Assembly: GCA_023663635.1 (NCBI GenBank)
Contig: JAMPHD010000005.1
Span: forward strand, 1-64,000
Direction of reading: 5' to 3'
From: Acetatifactor muris
GTDB taxonomy: Bacteria; Bacillota; Clostridia; Lachnospirales; Lachnospiraceae
Length of the DNA: 64,000 nt
The translations under genes and the position numbers were made by a program. Positions 1-8,411 of this stretch are shown piece by piece. The notes below the pieces were generated by a model. It searched no databases. It saw nothing but the letters and a program-made list of their open reading frames with translations, and was not told where the DNA came from. Position 1 is the first letter of the stretch. Each line of letters opens with the position of its first letter.

Positions 1-92
1 GGCGGGGCTGCCCGACGGGACGAGGCGGGGCTCTGCCCGACGAACGCGGCGTGGCTGCCCGACGGGATGCGGCGGCTCTGCCCGACGGATGC
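1..92. repeat. Four imperfect 22-24 bp tandem repeats at the window edge
   Basis: Four consecutive units (1-23, 24-47, 48-70, 71-92) share the core GGCTSTGCCCGACGG. Units differ by a few substitutions and by one or two bases in length, so the reading frame is not kept. The array may extend left of the window. It lies directly upstream of the exonuclease gene. No spacers are present, so it is a minisatellite rather than a CRISPR. Its function is unknown. Confidence 0.8.
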
Positions 93-135
93 AGTTTATC
101 AACAGACGCGCACCATGCGCAGGTAGGGGTTCATT

Positions 136-1245
136 ATGAGAATTTACAGAGAGACTTTGGATCATTTCAAAATAGCATATCCCTTGGAAAAGCAGGCGCC
201 TCCGGAGAGCACGCTCTTTCTGGATATCGAAACGACGGGGTTTGCCGTCCGCTCTTCCTGCCTGTATATGATCGGCTGCGCCTACTATAGGGACGGCCGT
301 TGGCACACCATACAATGGCTCGCGGAAAATTATGAACAGGAGGGCGACATCCTGCAGGCTTTTCTGGAATTTGCCGCCATGTACCGCTATCTGGTGCATT
401 TCAACGGCAACAATTTCGACCTCCCTTTTCTCATGCAAAAATGCGAGCAACTGGAGATTCCCCATTGCCTGGATGCCTTTGAGGGGATCGATCTCTACCG
501 GCGTATCTCCCCCTGCAAAGCGCTGCTCAAGCTGCCCAACTGCAAGCAGAAGACCTTGGAGCAGTTTCTGGGGATCGACCGGGAGGACGTGTTCTCCGGC
601 GGGGAACTGATCGGCATCTATCACGATTATGTAAAATCTCCCAATGAATTTGCGGAGAAATCTCTTCTCCTGCACAATTCCGATGACCTCAAGGGGATGT
701 TGGACATTCTCCCCATGTTGGCATACAGCGATCTCTTCGGCAGCATGGAGCCGATCCGCGCCCGGAAAGTACAGGCCAATTCTTACAGGGATCTTCAGGG
801 CAACAGCCGCAGGGAACTCTTGATCACGGTCACTCTCCCCACTCCTCTTCCCAGAGCGGTCTCCGCCGCGGCGGAGGGATGCTATTTCAGAGGCGAGGGC
901 AAAGAAGCCGTCATCAAAGTCCCCATCTTTGACGGCGAATTGAAATATTTTTACGCCAACTACAAGGATTATTACTATCTTCCCTCCGAAGATATCGCAT
1001 TGCATAAATCCGTGGCCGGTTTCGTGGACAAGGAACACCGCATTCAAGCCTCTGCCGCCAACTGTTATACCCGAAAGATATCCGGATATCTGCCCCAGTG
1101 GGACGGTACTTTCGAGCCCTACTTCAAACAGGATTACAGGAGCAGCGCTCTCTTTTTTGAGCTCACCGATGAGATCAAGCGGGATCGCGAGACTTTCAAT
1201 TCCTACGCGAATCAGGTCTTTCAGATGATCGCCGCGTCCTGCTGA
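136..1245 (+). CDS. YprB-like RNase H-fold DEDD exonuclease
   Basis: The 369-aa protein carries an RNase H-like 3'-5' exonuclease fold of the YprB type. The first catalytic motif is FLDIETTG with Asp30 and Glu32. A second motif, HFNGNNFDLPFL, lies near residue 105, and a terminal HNSDDLKGM motif near residue 180 supplies the expected H/D pair. These are the metal-binding residues of DEDD exonucleases. The C-terminal 170 residues resemble the less conserved tail of YprB proteins and hold no motif I recognise. The start is supported by AGGTAGGGG about 8 bases upstream. It is one of only three forward-strand genes, and the substrate is not known from sequence. Confidence 0.8.
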   Translation: MRIYRETLDHFKIAYPLEKQAPPESTLFLDIETTGFAVRSSCLYMIGCAYYRDGRWHTIQWLAENYEQEGDILQAFLEFAAMYRYLVHFNGNNFDLPFLMQKCEQLEIPHCLDAFEGIDLYRRISPCKALLKLPNCKQKTLEQFLGIDREDVFSGGELIGIYHDYVKSPNEFAEKSLLLHNSDDLKGMLDILPMLAYSDLFGSMEPIRARKVQANSYRDLQGNSRRELLITVTLPTPLPRAVSAAAEGCYFRGEGKEAVIKVPIFDGELKYFYANYKDYYYLPSEDIALHKSVAGFVDKEHRIQASAANCYTRKISGYLPQWDGTFEPYFKQDYRSSALFFELTDEIKRDRETFNSYANQVFQMIAASC

Positions 1246-1306
1246 CGGTAGGATACGCAACACCGACAACGGGCAGCGCGCTCCGCGAACTGTCCCTGTT
1301 AATACA

Positions 1307-1322
1307 GGGCCGCATGCGGCCC
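1307..1322. repeat. 16-bp perfect palindrome
   Basis: GGGCCGCATGCGGCCC is its own reverse complement and lies between the exonuclease gene and the PH-domain gene, 20 bases before the latter's start. There is no T-run after it, so it is not a convincing terminator. It could be an operator or an RNA hairpin in the leader. Confidence 0.5.
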
Positions 1323-1342
1323 CAAATCTAAAGGAGAAAAAA

Positions 1343-2002
1343 ATGGCAAAAACCGATTTGGAACTCATGGTGGGCGCGACCGAGAATATTCTCTGGAAGG
1401 GCAGACCCAACAAAAAATGCTTTATTCTGGAGAGCATCTTTAATCCTCTCCTGCCCTTTGCCCTGATATGGGGATTGGTGGATATGGGCATGCTGACAAT
1501 GACCGCTTTTGGCATTTCAGGCACTGCAGGCGGTACGCCCATGTTTGCCTTTGTCCTGTTATTCCTCCTCATCCACATGATGCCCGTATGGATCTATCTC
1601 GGGGGCGTGTTCCTGTCTTTCCGCAAATACCGGAATACGGAATATATCATCACGGACAGGGGCATCTATGTCTCCGGCGGCGCTTTCTCCTATACATACG
1701 AGATGAAACCGTTTACGGATCTGTCACACATCAATCTCCACCGCGGTATCCTCGACCAGTGGTTGGGCGTGGGCGATGTCGTATCCGTGTGCAACCACAC
1801 GAGCTCCACCAATCACGGGTCAAGCCACTCTCACTCCAACGGCGTGAATATCTGCGATATCGCGGATTACCAAAAAGTGTTCGCCCTGATCAAGGATCTG
1901 CAGACCAGTGTCTATTCCGACACCATGTATCCCAATGATTTGAGGCCGGGTGAAAATCACGGATACCGGACTCAATATATCCCGGAGGACAAAAGATACT
2001 AA
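1343..2002 (+). CDS. PH-domain-like membrane protein (bPH2/DUF304 type)
   Basis: The 219-aa protein has two hydrophobic segments (about residues 30-55 and 68-92) followed by a short basic loop and the pattern RNTEYIITDRGIYVSGG. That pattern is typical of bacterial PH-like (YdbS/bPH2) domains, in which a membrane anchor precedes a cytosolic beta domain. A Ser/His-rich stretch (SSTNHGSSHSHSNG) interrupts the beta domain near residue 155. The start is supported by AAAGGAGAA. Function is unknown; related domains occur in small envelope-associated proteins. It converges on the gene at 2022-2504. Confidence 0.65.
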   Translation: MAKTDLELMVGATENILWKGRPNKKCFILESIFNPLLPFALIWGLVDMGMLTMTAFGISGTAGGTPMFAFVLLFLLIHMMPVWIYLGGVFLSFRKYRNTEYIITDRGIYVSGGAFSYTYEMKPFTDLSHINLHRGILDQWLGVGDVVSVCNHTSSTNHGSSHSHSNGVNICDIADYQKVFALIKDLQTSVYSDTMYPNDLRPGENHGYRTQYIPEDKRY

Positions 2003-2021
2003 CCGAATATCATCGGGGAGA

Positions 2022-2504
2022 TCAGAACATGTTAAAGGGAAATTTTCCGCTGATCTCCCTGATCTTTTCCACCGCGTCATTCAGGTTTTCCAAACCTTCA
2101 CTTAATTCCTCCGTATTCAGCCCTTCCATGGCCGCGTTGAAGGACTCCACATCAAACTCTCCCAACACATTCGACACCCGTTCCCAATCCACATCCTCCA
2201 ATGTCTGACTGACTTGGTTCAAAGTCGCATTAAAGCTCTCCACATCCACCCCCGCCAGTTGCTCCACCACGGGTCGGCACAACTCCTCCAGTTTCTGCAC
2301 CCGACTGAACAAAACGGCGCCTCCCGCCAAGAGAAACAATGTCAATGCGGAGGAGATCATGCAAATGATCCGCGTAAAGCGCAGTTCCTTAAGCAGCCGT
2401 CTCTCCATATCCAATGTCGGGGCATTCTCCGTTTCGCTGCCTGTCCCGCTTTGTATTTGATTCTGCATTCCATTCTGCAATCCGCTCTCCATCTTTCGGC
2501 TCAC
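2022..2504 (-). CDS. Single-pass membrane protein, unknown function
   Basis: The 160-aa protein has a polar Gln/Asn/Ser-rich N-terminus, one transmembrane helix at about residues 46-68 (IICMISSALTLFLLAGGAVLF) and an acidic, helix-rich C-terminal part. The C-terminal part contains two related segments beginning DVESFNA (about residues 87 and 118). This suggests a coiled-coil-like extracytoplasmic or cytoplasmic tail. The start is GTG, overlapping the stop of the glycosylase gene in a GTGA arrangement, so the two are probably translationally coupled. An alternative ATG lies at 2492. No family was recognised. Confidence 0.6.
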   Translation of the reverse strand: MSRKMESGLQNGMQNQIQSGTGSETENAPTLDMERRLLKELRFTRIICMISSALTLFLLAGGAVLFSRVQKLEELCRPVVEQLAGVDVESFNATLNQVSQTLEDVDWERVSNVLGEFDVESFNAAMEGLNTEELSEGLENLNDAVEKIREISGKFPFNMF

Positions 2505-3349
2505 CCTCCATTCAATTCCTGTATTGTATGTTTTCGACTCATCGGCCCTGCCAACTCATAATAAAACATATATTGTTGCAGCACTCCCCTGCAATCCCGG
2601 TAGCGCTCCATAGGAAAACCCTGTCCATAATGTGCCTGTAATGCCTGTCTGATATGCGTATCTATGGGAAATGCCTCCCGGTGATGCAGGGCGAAGAGAC
2701 AGATGCAGTCCGCCACCTTCTCCCCCACACCGTAGAGTTGCAGGAGTTCCTCCCGCGCCCTCTCATAGGGCATCCGGCGGAGAGCCTCCAAATCGCATTC
2801 ACCGCTCACCACACTCCGGGCCGTCCGCACCACATACTTGCTGCGATATCCCAGATTGCATTCCATCAGGGCATCCGGCGCAAGTCCCGCCAAAGCCTCC
2901 GGTGTGGGAAAGGCGTGATAAACCTCTCTCCCGGCATTCACCATCCTCTCCCCGTAGCGCTCACAGATATTTTCGATGCATCTGCGGATCCGTGTGATAT
3001 TATTTTGCTGAGAGATGAGAAAGGAGACGATCATCTCCCACAGATCCTGCCGCAGGATCCGTATCCCGCTGCCGAATTCCGCGGCCGTCCGCAAATAGGT
3101 ATCCTCGGGATCGATCAGGGCCGTATAGGCGGCATAATCCGTCTCCAGATCAAAATATGCCGCCCAAAAGCGCTGAAATTCCTCCTCTTCACAGTCAAAA
3201 GCACATTCCCCGTCCCGCTGTTCCAACTCCAGATAACGACTTCCCGCGATCACCCGGTAGCGCTCCTCCTCAATATGTCGCATACGAAAACACTGCCCCG
3301 ATTCACAGATCTGCGCCAAGCCAAAATGTTCTGTCCTCAGCTTTATCAT
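2501..3349 (-). CDS. ogg: 8-oxoguanine DNA glycosylase (OGG1 type)
   Basis: The 282-aa protein is a helix-hairpin-helix base-excision glycosylase. The hairpin and catalytic lysine are in LLQLYGVGEKVADC (Lys211), followed by the catalytic aspartate in FPIDTHI (Asp230). The SQQNNITRI segment near residue 113 matches the OGG/AlkA family. It lacks the four-cysteine iron-sulfur loop of Nth/MutY. The N-terminal 100 residues correspond to the OGG N-terminal beta domain. It removes 8-oxoG from DNA and cleaves the abasic site through Lys211. The start is supported by GGAG upstream. It is transcribed with the small membrane protein downstream. Confidence 0.88.
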   Translation of the reverse strand: MIKLRTEHFGLAQICESGQCFRMRHIEEERYRVIAGSRYLELEQRDGECAFDCEEEEFQRFWAAYFDLETDYAAYTALIDPEDTYLRTAAEFGSGIRILRQDLWEMIVSFLISQQNNITRIRRCIENICERYGERMVNAGREVYHAFPTPEALAGLAPDALMECNLGYRSKYVVRTARSVVSGECDLEALRRMPYERAREELLQLYGVGEKVADCICLFALHHREAFPIDTHIRQALQAHYGQGFPMERYRDCRGVLQQYMFYYELAGPMSRKHTIQELNGG

Positions 3350-3370
3350 ATCTCCATTCCCATCCTGTTA

Positions 3371-3399
3371 AAAAAGCCGGGAATATTTTCCCGGCTTTT
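3371..3399 (-). terminator. Rho-independent terminator after cheR
   Basis: AAAAGCCGGGAA and TTCCCGGCTTTT form a 12-bp stem with a four-base loop and end in T-runs in both directions. It lies just downstream of the cheR stop on the minus strand. Confidence 0.85.
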
Positions 3400-3419
3400 G
3401 CATCCTGTAGCTGATACGG

Positions 3420-4196
3420 TCATGATTTCACATAAAAGAAAGAATTTCTTCTGTCATAACCGATCTGTTTGTAATTGATGATCTGTTCCGTGCTGCCCAC
3501 AAACAGCAGTCCCCCCGGCGCCAATGACGTACAAAACTTGCGATACACCTCCGTCTTGGCCTCCTCCGTGAAATAGATGAGTACATTGCGGCACACGATC
3601 AGATTGCAGTCCTTTAAGTATAAATCCTTCAGCAGATTATGTTCCTGAAACTCCACCCTGGACTTGATCTCATCGGAAATCTTGTAGGAAGGTCCCACCT
3701 TGGTGAAATACCTGCGTTTCAGATCATCCGGGACGGCCGCGATACTCTTCTCGGTATAGAGCCCGACCTTCGCCTTGGCGATCACCTGTTTATCCAGATC
3801 CGTGGCATTGATCTTGATCTGATTCAAAGGAATATGTTTGGACAATGCCATCACCAACGAGTAGGGCTCATCTCCCGTGGAACAGGCTGCGCTCCACACC
3901 TTCAGATTCTTTCCGAATTTGTCGATCAGCTCCGGGATCACTACACTATCCAAGATCTTCCACTGTTCGGGATTGCGATAAAACTCTGAGACATTGATCG
4001 TAATGTAGTTGACGAACTCTTCAAAATACGTTCTGTCGTCCCTCAACGCCTTGACGTACTGATCGTAACCATTGATCCCATGTTTGGAGATCAGGGTGTC
4101 AATGCGACGTTTCATCTGTTTCTCTTTGTAGCTGTTCAGGTCAATCGTGGTAAGCGCCAAAATTTCCCGTTTAAAATACTCATAATCGAATGCCAT
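3420..4196 (-). CDS. cheR: Chemotaxis protein methyltransferase CheR
   Basis: The 258-aa protein has the two-part CheR architecture. An N-terminal all-helical domain (residues 1-75) contains the KRRIDTLISKHG substrate-binding segment. A Rossmann-like methyltransferase domain follows, with the SAM-binding motif WSAACSTGDEPYSL (around residue 100) and NLIVCRNVLIYF (around residue 200). It methylates glutamates of chemoreceptors using S-adenosylmethionine. No other chemotaxis genes lie nearby. The start is supported by AGAGGATGATG. It is a single-gene unit ended by the terminator at 3371-3399. Confidence 0.92.
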   Translation of the reverse strand: MAFDYEYFKREILALTTIDLNSYKEKQMKRRIDTLISKHGINGYDQYVKALRDDRTYFEEFVNYITINVSEFYRNPEQWKILDSVVIPELIDKFGKNLKVWSAACSTGDEPYSLVMALSKHIPLNQIKINATDLDKQVIAKAKVGLYTEKSIAAVPDDLKRRYFTKVGPSYKISDEIKSRVEFQEHNLLKDLYLKDCNLIVCRNVLIYFTEEAKTEVYRKFCTSLAPGGLLFVGSTEQIINYKQIGYDRRNSFFYVKS

Positions 4197-4240
4197 GGTC
4201 GCATCATCCTCTACACTATTCTATTGATATCATGCAAATC

Positions 4241-5383
4241 TTATTCCTCGGATTCAGCCGCGATCACCGCGTCAATATCCACGGATACCACATCCGCGTC
4301 CTCATCCTCCCCGGTCTCCTCTGCGGGGTCGGGAGCGAGCAACGCCTTGATGCTGAGGGAGATCTTTCTGTCCTCTCCGTTAAAGTCAACAACCTTGGCG
4401 GTAACTTCCTGACCGATGCTCAAAACATCCGAAGGTTTCTCCACATGCTCCTTGGCGATCTGGGATACATGGAGAAGGGCATCCATACCTGCCTCCAGTT
4501 CCACGAACGCACCAAAATCCGTCATTCTGGCGACCTTGCCGGTCACGACGCTGCCCACGGAATACTTGCTCGCCGCGTCCTTCCAAGGATTGGCGTCGTC
4601 AAATTTCAGGGAGAGCGCGATCTTGTTGCCGGTAATCTCTTTGATCAGCACGTTCAGCTTGTCTCCCACCTTGAAGACCTTCTTGGGATGTTCCACCCTG
4701 CCCCAGCTCATCTCAGAGATATGAAGCAGACCGTCCGCGCCGCCCAAGTCTATAAACGCGCCAAAATCGGTGACGTTCTTCACAACGCCCTCCACGATAT
4801 CGCCCTCTTTGATCCGCGCGAAAAGTTCCTTCTGCATCTCGGCCTTTCTGGCCACGAGCAACTGTCTGCGGTCTCCGATGTATCTTCTTCTCTTGGGATT
4901 GTACTCGCTGATCACGAACTCAATCTCTTGCCCCGCGTACTTGGTCAGATCCTTCTCATAGCTGTCGGACACCAGACTGGCGGGAATGAAGATCCTCACT
5001 TCCTCCACGATCACGCTCAGACCGCCGTCCAAAACCTGTGTGACGGTCGCCTTGAGTACCTCCCTGTTGTTGAAGGCCTCCTCAATTCTCTTATTGCCTC
5101 TGTCCGCAGCCAGACGCTTATACGTCAGGAGCACCTGACCCTCTCCGTCGTTGACTTTCAGAATCTTTACTTCCATGGTGTCGCCCACTTTGGCCACCGT
5201 GGTGAGATCCACGCCGGAATCATTGGTATATTCGTTTCTGGTCAAAATACCGTCTGACTTGTAACCGATGTTCAGAACCATCTCGTCCGGCTTTACATCG
5301 ATAACTGTTCCGGTGACTACCTCTCCTGCATGTATTGTTTTGAAAGATTCTTCCAACATTTGTTCAAAAGTTAATTCTGACAT
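4241..5383 (-). CDS. rpsA: Ribosomal protein S1-like RNA-binding protein (four S1 domains)
   Basis: The 380-aa protein contains four S1 OB-fold repeats. They start at about residues 18 (GEVVTGTVIDVKPDEM), 105 (LKATVTQVLDGGLSVIV), 190 (GDIVEGVVKNVTDFGAFIDLG) and 275 (GSVVTGKVARMTDFGAFVEL). An acidic C-terminal tail (DEDADVVSVDIDAVIAAESEE) follows. The canonical DFGAF cores in repeats 3 and 4 are intact; repeat 2 is divergent. Its start overlaps the end of ispH by 20 bases behind a GAGGAGG site. It probably binds mRNA at the 30S subunit, although the Gram-positive S1 homologue is shorter than the six-domain enterobacterial S1. Confidence 0.88.
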   Translation of the reverse strand: MSELTFEQMLEESFKTIHAGEVVTGTVIDVKPDEMVLNIGYKSDGILTRNEYTNDSGVDLTTVAKVGDTMEVKILKVNDGEGQVLLTYKRLAADRGNKRIEEAFNNREVLKATVTQVLDGGLSVIVEEVRIFIPASLVSDSYEKDLTKYAGQEIEFVISEYNPKRRRYIGDRRQLLVARKAEMQKELFARIKEGDIVEGVVKNVTDFGAFIDLGGADGLLHISEMSWGRVEHPKKVFKVGDKLNVLIKEITGNKIALSLKFDDANPWKDAASKYSVGSVVTGKVARMTDFGAFVELEAGMDALLHVSQIAKEHVEKPSDVLSIGQEVTAKVVDFNGEDRKISLSIKALLAPDPAEETGEDEDADVVSVDIDAVIAAESEE

Positions 5384-6215
5384 AATTTTGAACCTCCTCG
5401 ATTAAATTGTTTGGGGTGGAAGCCCCCGCAGTAATACCCACCAGTCGAACAGCCTTAGGTAGTTCTAAATGCAAGTCATCCAGTGTCTGTATAAAATAAG
5501 TATGCGCACACTCCCTGCTGCAGATTTCGTACAGTTTTCTTGAATTGGAACTGTGCTTACCGCCGATCACGATCATCACGTCCGCTTCCGCCGCAAGTTC
5601 CCGCGCGGAGCGCTGTCTCTCCTCTGTCGCATTGCAGATAGTGTTCACGATATTATCATTGTAACCTTTTTTACAAAAAATTTCAACTATAGATTGAAAT
5701 TTATTGTAGTTAAATGTCGTTTGGGCGATCAGACACACCTTTCGGCCGTCATCAGGTTGAAATTTTCGGGCCTCTTCCTCCGTCTCCAACACCGTCACAG
5801 GGCCGTTACACCATCCTTTAATGCCCTCCACCTCGGGATGGCCGGGATTGCCCGCGATGACCACATGCTGCCCCTCCCTGCCCGCCTTCTCCACGATCCT
5901 GTGGATCCGTTTCACAAAGGGACAGGTGGCGTCTATACACTCAAGTCCGCTCTGCTCCATGAGTTCCTGCGTCTCCCGGGGCACCCCGTGGGCGCGGATG
6001 ATCACCGTGCCGTCCCCCCGGACGGCGCGCAACTCCTCTCTGCCCTCTATCACGCGCACCCCCTGCTGCTCCAGTCTGTTCACGACTTCCTCGTTATGGA
6101 CGATGGGCCCGTAAGTATAGATCGTCTTCCCCGTCCCGATCTGTTCATGCACCGTGTCAATGGCGCGTTTCACGCCAAAGCAGAACCCCGCGCATTTGGC
6201 AAGTTTCACTTCCAT
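5364..6215 (-). CDS. ispH: 4-hydroxy-3-methylbut-2-enyl diphosphate reductase IspH
   Basis: The protein performs the last step of the non-mevalonate isoprenoid pathway, reducing HMBPP to IPP and DMAPP with an iron-sulfur cluster. The three cluster cysteines lie in AGFCFGV (Cys12), IDATCPFV (about residue 98) and NTICNAT (about residue 192). The start at 6215 (MEVKLAKCAG) is chosen because GGGAGGGGTGA precedes it and the family begins here; an upstream extension is unlike IspH. It overlaps the S1 gene by 20 bases. In several Clostridia the two are fused in one polypeptide; here they remain separate but coupled. Confidence 0.92.
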   Translation of the reverse strand: MEVKLAKCAGFCFGVKRAIDTVHEQIGTGKTIYTYGPIVHNEEVVNRLEQQGVRVIEGREELRAVRGDGTVIIRAHGVPRETQELMEQSGLECIDATCPFVKRIHRIVEKAGREGQHVVIAGNPGHPEVEGIKGWCNGPVTVLETEEEARKFQPDDGRKVCLIAQTTFNYNKFQSIVEIFCKKGYNDNIVNTICNATEERQRSARELAAEADVMIVIGGKHSSNSRKLYEICSRECAHTYFIQTLDDLHLELPKAVRLVGITAGASTPNNLIEEVQNYVRINF

Positions 6216-6256
6216 ACCGTCACCCCTCCCGGTTGCGTCGGCACAACACCCTGTCC

Positions 6257-6326
6257 CGTCCGACACGCCGTAACGCCCGGCCGTCAATGCCACCGTCCGG
6301 CACGCCGCAACCCCCGGCCGTCAATG
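6257..6326. repeat. Tandem 33-bp repeat spanning the cmk stop codon
   Basis: Copies at 6257-6289 and 6294-6326 match at 30 of 33 positions with a period of 37. The right copy contains the last codons and stop of cmk, and the left copy is a non-coding duplicate of it. The unit contains CACGCCG and GGCCGTCAATG. Confidence 0.8.
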
Positions 6327-6980
6327 TCCGCACAGTTCCAAAATACGGGCGATCACTTCCTCCACCGTCATTCGGGAACTGTCCACGAGCACGGCATCCT
6401 CCGCCCTGCGAAGGGGCGAATGTTCCCGGTGCATGTCCCGGTCATCCCTCTCCTCTATATCCTGTTGAATCTTCTGCAGATCACAGGGAATACCCTTGGC
6501 GACAAGCTCGTCATATCGGCGTTTGGCGCGCACCGCGCTGTCTGCCGTGAGATAGATCTTCACCTGCGCGTTCGGCAGCACACAGGTGCCTATGTCGCGC
6601 CCGTCCATGATACAGTCCGTCCCTTTCGCCAATGCCTGCTGCAGTTCCACCAGTTTGGCGCGCACCGCGGGCTGCACACTGATGGCGGAGGCCATGTTGC
6701 CCACCTCCTCGGTGCGCAGATAAGGATTCACATTCTCCCCGTTCAGATAGACCACCTGTTCCCCGTTTTCATAGGCGATGGTGATGTCCGCCTCTCTGCA
6801 CTTTTGTCCCACAGTCTCCACATCGGCAGGATCCGTGCCCTCCCTGAGCATAAAGAGCCCCATGGCCCGGTACATGGCTCCCGTGTCCACATATACGATC
6901 CGCAATTTGGCAGCCACCGCCTTGGCGATGGTGCTCTTTCCCGCTCCGGCGGGTCCGTCCACAGCTATGTTGTAACTCAT
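6321..6980 (-). CDS. cmk: Cytidylate kinase
   Basis: The 219-aa enzyme phosphorylates CMP/dCMP to the diphosphates. The P-loop GPAGAGKST is at the N-terminus, followed by YVDTGAMYRA, the CMP-binding DGRDIGTCV near residue 128 and the lid segment RAKRRYDEL. The start at 6980 (MSYNIAVDGPAG) is preferred over the ATG six bases upstream because the latter sits within the AGAGGATG ribosome binding site. It lies between the flavoprotein gene and ispH, an order common in Clostridia (flavoprotein, cmk, ispH, S1). Confidence 0.93.
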   Translation of the reverse strand: MSYNIAVDGPAGAGKSTIAKAVAAKLRIVYVDTGAMYRAMGLFMLREGTDPADVETVGQKCREADITIAYENGEQVVYLNGENVNPYLRTEEVGNMASAISVQPAVRAKLVELQQALAKGTDCIMDGRDIGTCVLPNAQVKIYLTADSAVRAKRRYDELVAKGIPCDLQKIQQDIEERDDRDMHREHSPLRRAEDAVLVDSSRMTVEEVIARILELCGH

Positions 6981-7010
6981 AAACATCCTCTTTTCATGTA
7001 ACTTCCGTTA

Positions 7011-8375
7011 TTATAACATGCTTTGCCCGATCTGCAAAGCCCGGGCGGCGCTCTCCCCCGCCAGTCGGCCCGTGGACCAGGCTATCTGGAGATTATAGCC
7101 CCCCGTGCGGGCGTCCAGATCCAACACCTCCCCCGCAAAGTACAGTCCCGAGATCCGCTTGGACTCCATAGTTCCGGGGGAGATCTCTTTGACGGATACG
7201 CCTCCCCGGGTGATGATGGCCTCCGCAAAGGATCTTGTTCCCGTGACGGTGAGGGGCACATGCTTGATCAGGCGGGCAAAGGCCCTTCTCTCCTCTCTGG
7301 TGATCTCATTCACTTTCCTATCCCCGTCGATTCCCGAGAGCATGACCATCACCGGGATCAGACGGGTCGGAAACAGGCCTCCAAGCGCGTTCTTAAAGCA
7401 TTTGTTCCGCTGTTCCTCCATATCCCTCAAAAGCCGTTTGTCCAGACGCTCCTCGGAGAGCGCGGGTTTTAAGTCCAGAGACAGGCGCGCCGTCCCCGGC
7501 TCCGGCTTTATCAAAGCCGAGCCCCCGTCTGACGGTTTCCGTGCCCGTTTCCCCGATGCTCCGTCCCGCCTCAGATAACAGCTCGCGGTGAGGACCAGAG
7601 GACCGCTGACCCCAAAGTGGGTAAAGAGCATCTCGCCCTGCTCTCTGTATAGCTCCCTGTCCCCGAGATACAGGCTCAATTCCACATTCTTTAAAGACAA
7701 TCCCATCAGATCCCTGCACCAGTCCTCCGCCGTCTCCAGAGGCACCAGAGAGGGACTGCACTCCACAAGATCATGTCCGGTCTCCCCGGCAAAGCGCATC
7801 CCGTCCCCCGTGGATCCGGTGGACGCATAGGACAGGCCGCCCGTGCAGACGATCACCGCGTCCGCGGGAAACGTGCCCCCGCCCTGCAGACACACGCCGC
7901 GGATCCTGCCCGCCGGCGTATGGCCCTCTTTCTTTGAATGCTTTGCATCCGATGCGATCTCCTCCCACCACAGACCGCTCACTTCCGCGCGCAGCCTGAC
8001 CTCCACTCCGGTTCTGTCCAAGAGTCTCTTCAGCGCGGCTATCACATCCGACGAGTGATCCGATACGGGAAAGACCCTCCCGCCCCGCTCCGTCTTCAGC
8101 GGACATCCCGCCCCCTCGATCAGCTCCATCACGGCCCGGTTGTCAAAGCCGTAAAAAGCGCTGTAGAGAAACTTGGGATTGGTGCAGACATTGGCAAAAA
8201 GCTCTTCCGGATCCGCGGCATTGGTCACATTGCATCGCCCCTTTCCCGTGATGAAGAGTTTCTTTCCCAATTTTTCATTTTTTTCCAATAAAATAACGTG
8301 GTGCCCGGAACCTGACGCGGCGATCGCCGCCATCATGCCCGCCGCACCACCGCCGACTACGATTATCTCTGCCAT
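7011..8375 (-). CDS. HI0933/BaiN-type NAD(P)/FAD-dependent oxidoreductase
   Basis: The 454-aa flavoprotein opens with the FAD-binding IIVVGGGAAGMMAAIAA motif, followed by KKLFITGKGRCNVTN, the signature of the HI0933 (YhiN/BaiN) family. Further family signatures are VIVCTGGLSYASTGSTGDG near residue 175 and the C-terminal GLYFAGEVLDLDARTGGYNLQIAWSTG split around residue 425. Family members include a bile-acid 3-dehydro-4-oxidoreductase, but most have no known substrate. The HI0933 family often sits upstream of cmk in Clostridia, as here. The stretch KRARKPSDGGSALIKPEPG near residue 280 looks like a variable insertion. Confidence 0.85.
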   Translation of the reverse strand: MAEIIVVGGGAAGMMAAIAASGSGHHVILLEKNEKLGKKLFITGKGRCNVTNAADPEELFANVCTNPKFLYSAFYGFDNRAVMELIEGAGCPLKTERGGRVFPVSDHSSDVIAALKRLLDRTGVEVRLRAEVSGLWWEEIASDAKHSKKEGHTPAGRIRGVCLQGGGTFPADAVIVCTGGLSYASTGSTGDGMRFAGETGHDLVECSPSLVPLETAEDWCRDLMGLSLKNVELSLYLGDRELYREQGEMLFTHFGVSGPLVLTASCYLRRDGASGKRARKPSDGGSALIKPEPGTARLSLDLKPALSEERLDKRLLRDMEEQRNKCFKNALGGLFPTRLIPVMVMLSGIDGDRKVNEITREERRAFARLIKHVPLTVTGTRSFAEAIITRGGVSVKEISPGTMESKRISGLYFAGEVLDLDARTGGYNLQIAWSTGRLAGESAARALQIGQSML

Positions 8376-8411
8376 TTTGTGTTTCCCCGTCAGCCGCCCC
8401 GGTTCAGACGG

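Noticed and set aside
1..92. CRISPR array at the left edge
   Set aside because: Repeats are directly adjacent without unique spacers and vary in length.
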